Below, piece after piece: positions 1 to 6,672 of a stretch of DNA of 6,860 nt (position 1 is its first letter; the number at the start of each line of letters is the position of its first letter). This DNA comes from Schlesneria sp. (GTDB taxonomy: Bacteria; Planctomycetota; Planctomycetia; Planctomycetales; Planctomycetaceae): positions 1 to 6,860 of the forward strand of contig JANXOO010000745.1 in NCBI GenBank assembly GCA_025353525.1, given 5' to 3'. The notes beneath the pieces were generated by a model. It was not told the DNA's origin and ran no database searches. It saw only the letters and a program-made list of their open reading frames with translations. The position numbers were made by a program, and so were the translations under genes.

Positions 1-1020
1 GGCTTTTATTGCGGAACGGCGGTTACGCTGTTCGCGAACGGTCCCGCAGAGACGATCGTCGAGTCGGAGCAGGTGTTGAGCGAATTGATGGCAATCCCCG
101 GCAAGCAGATCCCTCATCGGCTGCTTGAGGAGGCGCAAGGCATCGTCGTCGTTCCCAATGTGATCAAAATCGGATTTGTCGCGGGCGTACGTCGCGGCCA
201 CGGCGTCGTCATGGTCCGCGATGCTGACGGTGAATGGACTTTGCCGCAATTTGTCGCCCTGACGGGCGGCAGCGTCGGTTGGCAAGCGGGAATTCAAGGA
301 ACTGATGTCGTCCTGGTGTTCACAACTCGCAAGGGAGTGGAAGGCCTGCTCAATGGGAAATTCACCGTCGGAGTTGACGCGTCGGTGTCGGCTGGCCCCG
401 TTGGTCGCGAAGCGGCCTTGGGGACTGATTCCACGCTTCGGTCCGAGATTTTTTCGTACTCCCGAAGTCGCGGTCTGTTTGTTGGCGCATCGCTGGAAGG
501 GACCGCCCTCGAAATCGACCATGATTCACATCAGTACTACTACGGCACACCGACGGGTACCTTGCCGCGTCAAGTGCCAGCCGCCGCGGCGGGCCTGCGA
601 CACTTCCTGTCCGAACTGACGCCGCAAGGTTCTCCGGCCGTCGTTCCGCAAGGTTCTCCGGCAGTCGTTATTAATGAGCGACCTGCTCAAGCCGTTCCGG
701 CCAGGTTGATCGAAGGCCTGCGACGATCAATCATTCGCCGATCGGACGAACTGAACGCGATTCTGAGTCCCGAATGGCGCCAGTATCTCGTCGTGCCTGC
801 CGAACTTCGTGAACCCGGCCGTCATCCTCAACACGATTCCCTGTCGCTCACGTTGCAGCACTTCGCGCACGTGAATAACTCGCCCGAATACGCGGGGCTG
901 GCCAAGCGCCGCGAGTTCGAAACCACGTTCGAGCTTTTACGAGAGTACGACCAGGCGTTGAACGCGACCCCGTCACCGCTGACACTGCCACCACCACCCA
1001 GACGAGCGTCGGATCGTTGA
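1..1020 (+). CDS. SYLF (DUF500/Ysc84-type) lipid-binding domain protein, 5' end outside window
   Basis: The frame is open from base 1, so the true start is upstream; an internal GTG at 73 is not the likely start because the upstream codons read as normal protein. 339 residues are visible. The SYLF domain spans roughly residues 25-175. It begins with 'IPHRLLEEAQGIVVVP', continues through a glycine-rich 'GFVAGVRRGHGVVMVR' segment and 'LTGGSVGWQAGIQGTD', and reaches the typical 'SYSRSRGLFVGASLEG' block and an 'EIDH' end. SYLF domains (SH3YL1, Ysc84) bind phosphoinositides in eukaryotes; bacterial members are mostly predicted exported proteins of unknown role. A C-terminal extension of about 115 residues follows (about 225-339), rich in helix-forming residues and containing 'LSPEWRQYLVVPAEL' and 'KRREFETTFELLREYDQAL'. 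From memory this type of tail is usual in planctomycete SYLF proteins. It ends in a Pro/Arg-rich stretch (PPPPRR). Visible residues 1-15 may be the end of a signal peptide, which cannot be confirmed. A 24-bp duplication lies between domain and tail. No close downstream gene shares its transcript. Confidence 0.9.
   Translation, partial: GFYCGTAVTLFANGPAETIVESEQVLSELMAIPGKQIPHRLLEEAQGIVVVPNVIKIGFVAGVRRGHGVVMVRDADGEWTLPQFVALTGGSVGWQAGIQGTDVVLVFTTRKGVEGLLNGKFTVGVDASVSAGPVGREAALGTDSTLRSEIFSYSRSRGLFVGASLEGTALEIDHDSHQYYYGTPTGTLPRQVPAAAAGLRHFLSELTPQGSPAVVPQGSPAVVINERPAQAVPARLIEGLRRSIIRRSDELNAILSPEWRQYLVVPAELREPGRHPQHDSLSLTLQHFAHVNNSPEYAGLAKRREFETTFELLREYDQALNATPSPLTLPPPPRRASDR
622..669 (+). repeat. 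24-bp tandem duplication inside the SYLF gene
   Basis: Two adjacent 24-bp units (622-645 and 646-669) differ at one base (C639 against A663). The unit encodes PQGSPAVV, so the protein reads this octapeptide twice in the linker between the SYLF domain and the C-terminal helical tail. The change is silent (GCC/GCA, alanine) and the frame is kept. This looks like a recent slippage or duplication event in a flexible linker. Confidence 0.92.
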
Positions 1021-1092
1021 GCCGGATCGCGTTCGTGCGTCTGAATGGCTGGCGAAAATAACCGTTCGCATATTGTTTTGACCCCGGATTCG

Positions 1093-1133
1093 TGCCAATT
1101 CCCGAAGTGACGGTTCGCCGTCACTTCGTGGCA
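1093..1133. repeat. Strong hairpin, possible dispersed palindromic repeat
   Basis: A perfect 10-bp stem, GAAGTGACGG (1104-1113) with CCGTCACTTC (1118-1127), closes a TTCG tetraloop. An outer 5-bp stem, TGCCA (1093-1097) with TGGCA (1129-1133), extends it after an asymmetric internal loop. It starts about 70 bases after the SYLF stop. No U-run follows on either strand, so it is not a standard intrinsic terminator; it could stabilise or mark the 3' end of the SYLF transcript. Its compact palindromic form and the adjoining GGGGACA-type sequence recall REP-like dispersed repeats of bacteria, but only one copy is present in this window. Confidence 0.6.
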
Positions 1134-1620
1134 AAGGGGACACGTCATTAATGTTTTGTTACTCGAACCGGACACGTTCGTGATGCGATAGAAGTTGATC
1201 TCTGTCCATTCATGAAACGGTGAACGCTGTTGATTGCATGTGGCGGACGCCTCCGCAGTCAATGCAGCGACGACTGAATCAAGGACGGCGACCTTGACGG
1301 GCGCAAAAGTCCGGAAAAGCGACCGGATGGATCGAAGCATTATTTTGATGCACCAAATATGAATGATGTTGAATCCTTCGCGATGATTCAATCGATGTTG
1401 ACGGCCGTTAGTCCGAGTCGTCTGAGTCACCTCCTAAATCACTTCGGATGAAGACTGATCGCAAGCAGAAATCGCCTTGCCTGCTCAATCAGGTTCGCTG
1501 AGCAACGCGTCTTTCGGGTAAACCTGCGATTAAAAGCGTTTTGGCGACGGGCAGGAACCAGGAGTTGATATCAATTTGTCCACACCGAGGCAGGGTCGGT
1601 TTCAGGCGGAAGTCAAACAG

Positions 1621-1645
1621 GAAAGTTCGCGATATCGTAACTTTC
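1621..1645. promoter_or_regulatory. Near-perfect 25-bp palindrome upstream of the DUF1549/DUF1501 operon
   Basis: Outer arms GAAAGTT (1621-1627) and AACTTTC (1639-1645) are exact reverse complements. They enclose the exact 8-bp palindrome CGATATCG (1630-1637), offset by one base. It lies 60 bases upstream of the chosen ATG. Two further GATAT sites are nearby: TTGATATCAA at 1565-1574 and TTGATAT at 1651-1657. The dyad, its position and the repeated half-site suggest an operator for a dimeric regulator; this is inference, with no known regulator matched. Confidence 0.35.
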
Positions 1646-1705
1646 GTGAATTGATATGAGATCGTGCCTTCATTTTGGATCATGGCCGCCAGTACAATCG
1701 AAAGC

Positions 1706-4700
1706 ATGAAACTCCGCATACGGTACCGTTGTTTCCTGATGCTGCTGGGCTTGTTGCCTCTGGCCCAGGGGTCGTTGCCTGAATTGCTGGCGGCCGACGA
1801 GGACGGAGAGCGGTTTTGGTCGTTTCAGCCGGTCCGCGCGGTGACAATTCCGGAGGTGCGGGCGATCCATTCGGATCAGTCGCCCATTGATCGGTTCATT
1901 TTGGCGAGACTCGAAGCACGCGGGTTGAACCCCGCTCCTCGGGCCGATCGCCGGACGCTTTTGCGTCGAGTGACGTTTGACTTAACCGGTTTGCCTCCAT
2001 CTCCCGAAGAAATCGAAGCGTTTCTGGCGGACGATTCGCCGCTCGCGTTCGACGATGTCGTCGAGCGGTTGTTGGCCTCGCCCCGGTATGGCGAGCGGTG
2101 GGGGCGGCATTGGTTAGATGTGGTTCGCTACGCTGACGCACGAGACTTGATCCAGTTGCCGGCAGAAAGTGATTTTCGGGAGGCGTGGCGTTATCGAGAC
2201 TGGGTGGTGGCCGCGTTTAACCGGGATTTTCCGTACGATCAATTCCTGATGCAGCAGGTCGCGGGCGATTTGTTGCAACCGGCTGATACGAGCCAGATCG
2301 ACGCCGATGCGCTCGTTGCCACGGGGATGCTGGCCATCGCCGACTTCGTTCCTGGCGATGTCGACAAACAGCAGATGATTGCCGATTATGTGAACGATCA
2401 GATCGATGTCGTGGGCCGTGCCTGTTTGGGGCTGACGTTAGCCTGTGCCCGTTGCCACGATCACAAATTTGACCCGATCTCGACCGAGGACTACTATTCC
2501 CTGGCTGGCATCTTCTTCAGCACGCGGCTGATTCCCGGACCGGTCAAAGGAAATACTCCGCTGGTCCGCGTCCCGTTGCTTCCGCCCGGAGAAATCGCGG
2601 AACTGGAAACCGGACAGGCACGCGACAAAGCGAGGCTCGCCGAACTGACTCGCGAAATCAGCCTGCTGTTCCAGCGCGAGTATCGCTCGTACCTCGAACG
2701 GCGAGTGGAGGCCGAAACGGAGCGTTACCTGCTGGTCGCCTGGGAGTTTGCGCAGATGACGGCCGGTCCGGAGCGACCGACGCCCGTCGAATTCGCAACC
2801 AGGCTCGGGCTGGATGCCATCATATTGGAGCGATGGATCGAGTATTTCCATGAGCCGCAACCGCACGCGGCTCTGTCGGCTCTTCGCGTTGCGGCGGATC
2901 GAGCGATGGCGGAAAAAGAAACTCGCGCCTTGACCGGAAAAATAGCGACGATTGCGGCTGCTCGCGACGCGGCGTCCGCTGTTCCGGCGGAATCGCTCGT
3001 CCTGCAACTGCGGGCCGATGATCGGCGGATCATCACGAACGATGCTCGTCACGTCACGGTCTGGCCGAATCGCGGGAATTCGCCAACGAGCGCCACGCCA
3101 GTCCCTGAAAGTGGTGCACCATTGATCGCCACGGTCATTGTCAATGAAAGTGTTCGGACAGTGCTCCGTTTTTCCGGCAATGAACTGCTGCAGGCGACTG
3201 GAACTGTTCCGTCAACGGGCAGTCTGTTCGTGGTCTGTCATCTTGATCCGGCGGGCGTACCCGGACAGCGGATCGTCGGTTGGGAAGACGCGGCGGTCGG
3301 CCAACACGGCGTCGGAATCATGACGGAAGCTGCCGGTTCAATACATGCGATTCTTCGCCGCCACGGTGCGAACGGAGATGTCGTGGTCCCCGCGCCGGCT
3401 CGTGCGCTCCCGCCGCCAGAGTTTCAAATCCTGTGCCTCACGTGGGGTCCTGACGGTGTCGCCGTCTACCGACAGGGTCAAGCCGTGGGGCGCAACAACG
3501 GAATCGACTCGGTCTCCTCCGACCCAGCCATTACTGCCTTGCGGATTGGCGGCCCCGGTTCGGGATCGGGTTCGCGGTTTCAGGGGGATCTGGCGGAATT
3601 GCGAGTTTACAGCCTGCCGCTGGATGACTCGTCGCGATTGCGTGTCGAAGCCGAACTGACCAAGCGCTGGTGTGCCGCACCTGAGAATACCGGGAACATC
3701 GATGCCACCGGTGATCTCTACGACGAATTAATTTCCGCACAAAGTCCGTTTCGCCTGGAACCGGCAGAGCGTGACAAAGCGATGCCGGACGGTGTCCGAG
3801 CGCGGTCGGCCGATTTCCAGCACGAATTGGAAACACTGCAAAAGAAGCCGCCGCCAAACATCCCTCGCGCCGTAGTCGTGCAAGAGGGCGGCCCTCCCGA
3901 GACTCCGCACGCAGGCTTTCAGGATGCGGCGGTCTACTTGCGGGGCAATCACACAACACCGGGAAAAATCGTGCCACGCGGCGTCCCGAAAGTGATTGCC
4001 GGGCCGAATCCGCCCGTGATCCGTGAAGGGAGCGGTCGCCGGGAACTGGCACAGTGGCTGGCTCGGCCCGATCATCCGCTGACAGCGCGGGTGATGGTCA
4101 ATCGCATCTGGCAGCATCATTTTGGTGTGGGGCTTGTACCGACATCGGCAAACTTCGGAGCAATGGGTGAGCGGCCCAGCCACCCCGAGTTACTCGATTA
4201 TCTGGCGACCCGGTTCGTCTCATCCGGTTGGTCGGTCAAAGCCATACATCGACTGATCGTGCTGTCGGACGTCTATCAACAGGACTCCGCGTTGAACGCC
4301 GTCGGCCTCGCGGCCGATCCCGAGAATCGGCTGTTGTGGCGAGCGAACCGGCGCAAGCTGGAAACCGAGGCTCTGCGCGACAGCCTCCTTGTTGCCGCCG
4401 GGCGACTCGATTCGACTCCCGGCGGGCCGGGTTTTCAGGAAGTCGCCTTGCCGCGCCGCAGCCTCTATCTGATGTCCATCCGCACCGGGGCGAAGACTGC
4501 CGACTTTGGCTCGTTGTTCGACGCACCCGATTGCAGCGGGATCGTCGAACGCCGCACCGAATCGATTGTCGCCCCTCAGGCTCTGTTCCTGATGAACGAT
4601 CCATGGGTGGCGGAGCTGGCGCAGGGGCTTGCCGAGCGGATCGAGCGTGAAACGGCCGGTGGGAATCATCGTGAACGACTGCGGCAACTTTACAACGTTG

Positions 4701-4834
4701 CATTGTCACGGCTGCCAGCCGAGGCGGAAGTTGACATTGGCCTGCAATTTTTCATGGAACATCCGCAGCCGGACGCGTGGACACGCTATTGCCAGCTGGT
4801 CCTTTGCACGAACGAGTTTCTGTTTGTCGATTGA
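1706..4834 (+). CDS. Exported DUF1549 - LamG-like - DUF1553 protein (PSCyt2/PSD1 family)
   Basis: 1042 aa from the ATG at 1706. I chose this start because it gives a clean signal peptide: basic 'MKLRIRYR', a hydrophobic 'CFLMLLGLLPLA' core and a break near residue 30. In-frame starts at 1664 (GTG) and 1682 (ATG) would add 14 or 8 residues in front. Residues about 35-275 are DUF1549 (PSCyt2): 'FWSFQPVR', 'SPIDRFILARLEARGL', 'VTFDLTGLPPSPEEI', 'YGERWGRHWLDVVRYAD', and the conserved CARCHDHKFDPI block with C247, C250 and H251, a CxxCH arrangement that could bind c-type haem. A helical linker (about 296-425) leads into a LamG/concanavalin-like region (about 430-655), from 'LVLQLRADDRR' to 'FQGDLAELRVYSLPLDD'. 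Residues about 775-1035 are DUF1553 (PSD1): 'RELAQWLARPDHPLTARVMV', 'WQHHFGVGLV', 'SHPELLDYLA', 'RRKLETEALRDSLL', ending 'TNEFLFVD'. A separate N-terminal PSCyt1 cytochrome-like domain is absent. The DUF1501 gene follows after 9 bases, so the two form an operon. Biochemical activity is unproven; a role in handling extracellular polysaccharide is a common guess, and the LamG-like part would fit carbohydrate or protein binding. Confidence 0.94.
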   Translation: MKLRIRYRCFLMLLGLLPLAQGSLPELLAADEDGERFWSFQPVRAVTIPEVRAIHSDQSPIDRFILARLEARGLNPAPRADRRTLLRRVTFDLTGLPPSPEEIEAFLADDSPLAFDDVVERLLASPRYGERWGRHWLDVVRYADARDLIQLPAESDFREAWRYRDWVVAAFNRDFPYDQFLMQQVAGDLLQPADTSQIDADALVATGMLAIADFVPGDVDKQQMIADYVNDQIDVVGRACLGLTLACARCHDHKFDPISTEDYYSLAGIFFSTRLIPGPVKGNTPLVRVPLLPPGEIAELETGQARDKARLAELTREISLLFQREYRSYLERRVEAETERYLLVAWEFAQMTAGPERPTPVEFATRLGLDAIILERWIEYFHEPQPHAALSALRVAADRAMAEKETRALTGKIATIAAARDAASAVPAESLVLQLRADDRRIITNDARHVTVWPNRGNSPTSATPVPESGAPLIATVIVNESVRTVLRFSGNELLQATGTVPSTGSLFVVCHLDPAGVPGQRIVGWEDAAVGQHGVGIMTEAAGSIHAILRRHGANGDVVVPAPARALPPPEFQILCLTWGPDGVAVYRQGQAVGRNNGIDSVSSDPAITALRIGGPGSGSGSRFQGDLAELRVYSLPLDDSSRLRVEAELTKRWCAAPENTGNIDATGDLYDELISAQSPFRLEPAERDKAMPDGVRARSADFQHELETLQKKPPPNIPRAVVVQEGGPPETPHAGFQDAAVYLRGNHTTPGKIVPRGVPKVIAGPNPPVIREGSGRRELAQWLARPDHPLTARVMVNRIWQHHFGVGLVPTSANFGAMGERPSHPELLDYLATRFVSSGWSVKAIHRLIVLSDVYQQDSALNAVGLAADPENRLLWRANRRKLETEALRDSLLVAAGRLDSTPGGPGFQEVALPRRSLYLMSIRTGAKTADFGSLFDAPDCSGIVERRTESIVAPQALFLMNDPWVAELAQGLAERIERETAGGNHRERLRQLYNVALSRLPAEAEVDIGLQFFMEHPQPDAWTRYCQLVLCTNEFLFVD

Positions 4835-4843
4835 ACCAGTGAC

Positions 4844-6283
4844 ATGAATCGGGATTCCACGCTCATGAATTCGACACCGATTGATCAATCCACTGTACCG
4901 TTCACACGGCGTGAATTGTTGCGGCGATCCGGAGGCGGTTTCGGAGCGATCGCGCTGGCGGCTCTTTTGGCGGACGAATCGGCTTCGGCCGGGCGCGCCA
5001 GCGAACCGGTCGATCCTTTGGACGTCCGGCAGCCGCACCATCCTGCCGCCGCCAAACGGGTCATTTTCCTGTTTATGCCGGGTGGACCATCTCAGGTCGA
5101 TACGTTCGATCCCAAACCCAGGCTGACGCTGGACGACGGGAAGCCCTCCCCGAAATTGTATCTCGGGCAGCAACGCACCCTGATGGGCTCGCCCTGGAAA
5201 TTCAGGAAGTACGGCGAGGCGGGTCTCGACGTCAGTGAACTCTTTCCTCATACGGCCGAGTGCGTCGACAGCCTGTGCGTCGTCCGGTCGATGGTCACCG
5301 ACGATTCCAATCATCCCGGCGGCTGCCTGTTGATGCACACCGGCGAGCGTGTCTCGTCGCGTCCCAGCCTGGGCGCCTGGGTCACCTACGGACTGGGGAC
5401 TGAGAACCGCAATCTGCCCGGATTCGTGGCGATCGGACCGGGGCCAATCATTGAAGGGGCGCGGCAATACGGGGCGAGCTTTCTTCCGGCCGCGTATCAA
5501 GGAACGTTTGTTTCGAACCTCGACCAGCCGCTGAGAAATCTCGCGGGGCCGACGGCGCGAGATCAACAGCGACGCGAGCTGGATTCGCTCGCACGACTCA
5601 ACGAATTGCATCGTGCCATCCGCCCTGACGACAGCCGGTTGAGCGCCCGGATCAACTCGTTCGAGCTGGCCTATCGCATGCAGGTCGCGGCCCCGGATGC
5701 GTTCAGTCTGGCGGGAGAAACCGCCGAAACCGCACGTCTTTACGGCCTCGATCAGCCGCAGACGGAAACGTTCGGCAAGCAATGCCTTTTGGCGCGTCGG
5801 CTTGTCGAGCGGGGTGTGCGGTTCGTGCAGCTTTACCACACGACCGGCGGGTTTCAGCCGTGGGATCAGCATAGCGATCTGAAAGGGGGGCATGAAAAGA
5901 ATGCGTTGGCGACTGACCTTCCGATCGCGGGATTGTTGCGAGACCTTCGACAGCGCGGCCTGCTCGAAGACACACTCGTCATCTGGGGCGGGGAATTCGG
6001 TCGCACGCCCGCAGCCGAGGGAACGGCCAAAGGCCGGGACCATCATCCGTTCGGCTTCACCATGTGGCTCGCCGGAGGCGGCATCAAAGGCGGGATGGCC
6101 TATGGCGCAACCGACGAATTCGGCTGGGACGCCGTCGAAAATCCGGTCCACGTCCACGATCTGCACGCGACGATTCTGCACCTTCTGGGGCTGGATCACG
6201 AACGTCTGACCTACCGCTTCGCCGGTCGCGACTTCCGCCTGACCGATGTCCACGGAAATATCGTGGAACGCATTCTGGCATAG
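4844..6283 (+). CDS. Tat-exported DUF1501 family protein (alkaline-phosphatase/sulfatase-like fold)
   Basis: 479 aa, the usual length for DUF1501. The ATG at 4844 is 9 bases after the upstream stop; an in-frame ATG at 4865 (residue 8), with GGGA about 10 bases before it, is an equally good start. A twin-arginine signal is clear: 'FTRRELLRRSGGGFGAIAL' (RR at 22-23), followed by Ala-rich sequence, so the folded protein is likely exported by Tat. The family core starts at 'KRVIFLFMPGGPSQVDTFDP' (71-90). It continues with 'SNHPGG', 'RPSLGAWVTYGLG' and 'LPGFVAIGPG', then the C-terminal blocks 'GGFQPWDQHSD' (335-345), 'WGGEFGRTP' (381-389), 'GRDHHP' (398-402) and 'HVHDLHATILHLLGLDHERL' (436-455). 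The Asp/His-rich blocks sit where related alkaline-phosphatase-fold enzymes bind metal, so they are candidate metal ligands. The formylglycine motif CxPxR of true sulfatases is not seen, so sulfatase activity should not be assumed. It probably works with the DUF1549/DUF1553 protein encoded just upstream. Confidence 0.95.
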   Translation: MNRDSTLMNSTPIDQSTVPFTRRELLRRSGGGFGAIALAALLADESASAGRASEPVDPLDVRQPHHPAAAKRVIFLFMPGGPSQVDTFDPKPRLTLDDGKPSPKLYLGQQRTLMGSPWKFRKYGEAGLDVSELFPHTAECVDSLCVVRSMVTDDSNHPGGCLLMHTGERVSSRPSLGAWVTYGLGTENRNLPGFVAIGPGPIIEGARQYGASFLPAAYQGTFVSNLDQPLRNLAGPTARDQQRRELDSLARLNELHRAIRPDDSRLSARINSFELAYRMQVAAPDAFSLAGETAETARLYGLDQPQTETFGKQCLLARRLVERGVRFVQLYHTTGGFQPWDQHSDLKGGHEKNALATDLPIAGLLRDLRQRGLLEDTLVIWGGEFGRTPAAEGTAKGRDHHPFGFTMWLAGGGIKGGMAYGATDEFGWDAVENPVHVHDLHATILHLLGLDHERLTYRFAGRDFRLTDVHGNIVERILA

Positions 6284-6302
6284 AATGCGCGGCTGTGAGC
6301 CG
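6269..6302 (+). terminator. Two adjacent hairpins over the end of the DUF1501 gene
   Basis: CGCATTCT (6269-6276) pairs exactly with AGAATGCG (6282-6289) across a 5-base loop, so the stop codon (6281-6283) is inside the structure. Immediately after, CGGCT (6290-6294) pairs with AGCCG (6298-6302) around GTG. No U-run follows directly; the nearest T-rich stretch is at about 6332-6340. This is probably a 3'-end structure of the operon transcript, acting as a processing barrier or a weak or Rho-assisted terminator. It may also act against transcription arriving from the convergent minus-strand genes. Confidence 0.35.
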
Positions 6303-6384
6303 AGCGTTCAGGCGATTGCAGTCCCTGGTCCGATTATTTTCGCCTTCCAGTTCTTGTATGCAAACCATTCACTTTCTCCACGCA

Positions 6385-6618
6385 TTAATAATGAACGGCC
6401 TCTTTCCTGGTTGCGGCCTTCTTCACGACTTTATTGAGTCGAGGTTTCGTTCGGCCTGCCTTCTTCTTCGGACTCCGTTTCAGGGGTTCTGCCAACGTGG
6501 CGACCTTCCTTTCTGCTTCGGTAACGTTCGCTTGCTTGGCTTTCTCGCCCTCGACTTCCACTCTCAATTTCGCTTGAGCAAATAACGTCGATGTAACGAG
6601 CCCCTTGAGGATCTGCAT
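6385..6618 (-). CDS. Small Lys/Arg-rich ORF, possibly the detached C-terminal part of the XRE regulator
   Basis: 77 aa from the ATG at 6618; a TTG codon directly before it (6621) is an alternative start, with AAAGAAG 8 bases further upstream. Residues 1-40 look helical and amphipathic ('MQILKGLVTSTLFAQAKLRV', then Glu/Lys-rich). Residues about 46-73 are strongly basic ('LKRSPKKKAGRTKPRLNKVV' and following), like the nucleic-acid-binding tails of histone-H1-like bacterial proteins. I do not recognise a family. It lies 54 bases downstream of the XRE stop and in exactly the same frame, with only two TGA codons between (6673-6675 and 6655-6657). The codons just before the ATG read 'IRIGAGKEVNDL' without a start codon other than TTG. 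It may therefore be the tail of a regulator broken by nonsense changes, not an independent gene. Its downstream side faces the end of the DUF1501 gene. Confidence 0.45.
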   Translation of the reverse strand: MQILKGLVTSTLFAQAKLRVEVEGEKAKQANVTEAERKVATLAEPLKRSPKKKAGRTKPRLNKVVKKAATRKEAVHY

Positions 6619-6672
6619 CAAGTCGTTGACTTCTTTACCTGCTCCAATTCGAATTCACCCGAGAATCGTCAG

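Larger units (their letters stand above)
1021..1705. other. Long intergenic region without a convincing gene
   Basis: About 640-685 bases separate the SYLF stop from the DUF1549 start. Open frames here are only on the minus strand (1430 down to 828, and 1719 down to 1489). The first runs antisense into the SYLF coding end and translates across the hairpin at 1093-1133; the second overlaps the signal-peptide region of the next gene. Neither has a recognisable domain or a properly spaced ribosome site. What is present is a strong hairpin (1093-1133), a run of small inverted repeats (1243-1327), a 10-bp palindrome TTGATATCAA (1565-1574) and a larger palindrome at 1621-1645. The promoter of the downstream operon is expected near the right end, but I see no confident -35/-10 pair. 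Confidence 0.6.

Noticed and set aside
1279..1330. Possible cyclic-di-GMP (GEMM-like) riboswitch, because of a GGGCGCAAAAGTCCGG-type stretch
   Set aside because: The conserved upstream AGGGCAAACC part and the paired helix layout of GEMM are missing, and it lies about 375 bases from the next start codon.
828..1430. 200-aa minus-strand open frame with a CPLC motif
   Set aside because: It runs antisense into the end of the SYLF gene, translates straight through the 1093-1133 hairpin, starts with a GTG that overlaps the only AGGAGG-like sequence, and shows no recognisable domain.
1489..1719. 76-aa minus-strand open frame before the DUF1549 gene
   Set aside because: It overlaps the start of the downstream gene antisense, crosses the 1621-1645 palindrome, and has no domain or ribosome site.
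5071..5112. Calling the DUF1501 protein a true sulfatase
   Set aside because: The fold family is related, but the formylglycine motif CxPxR required for sulfatase catalysis is not visible anywhere in the protein.
4706..6253. 515-aa minus-strand open frame opposite the DUF1501 gene
   Set aside because: It mirrors a well-supported Tat-signal DUF1501 gene. Long antisense frames are a normal by-product of G/C-ending codon use, and the translation resembles no family.
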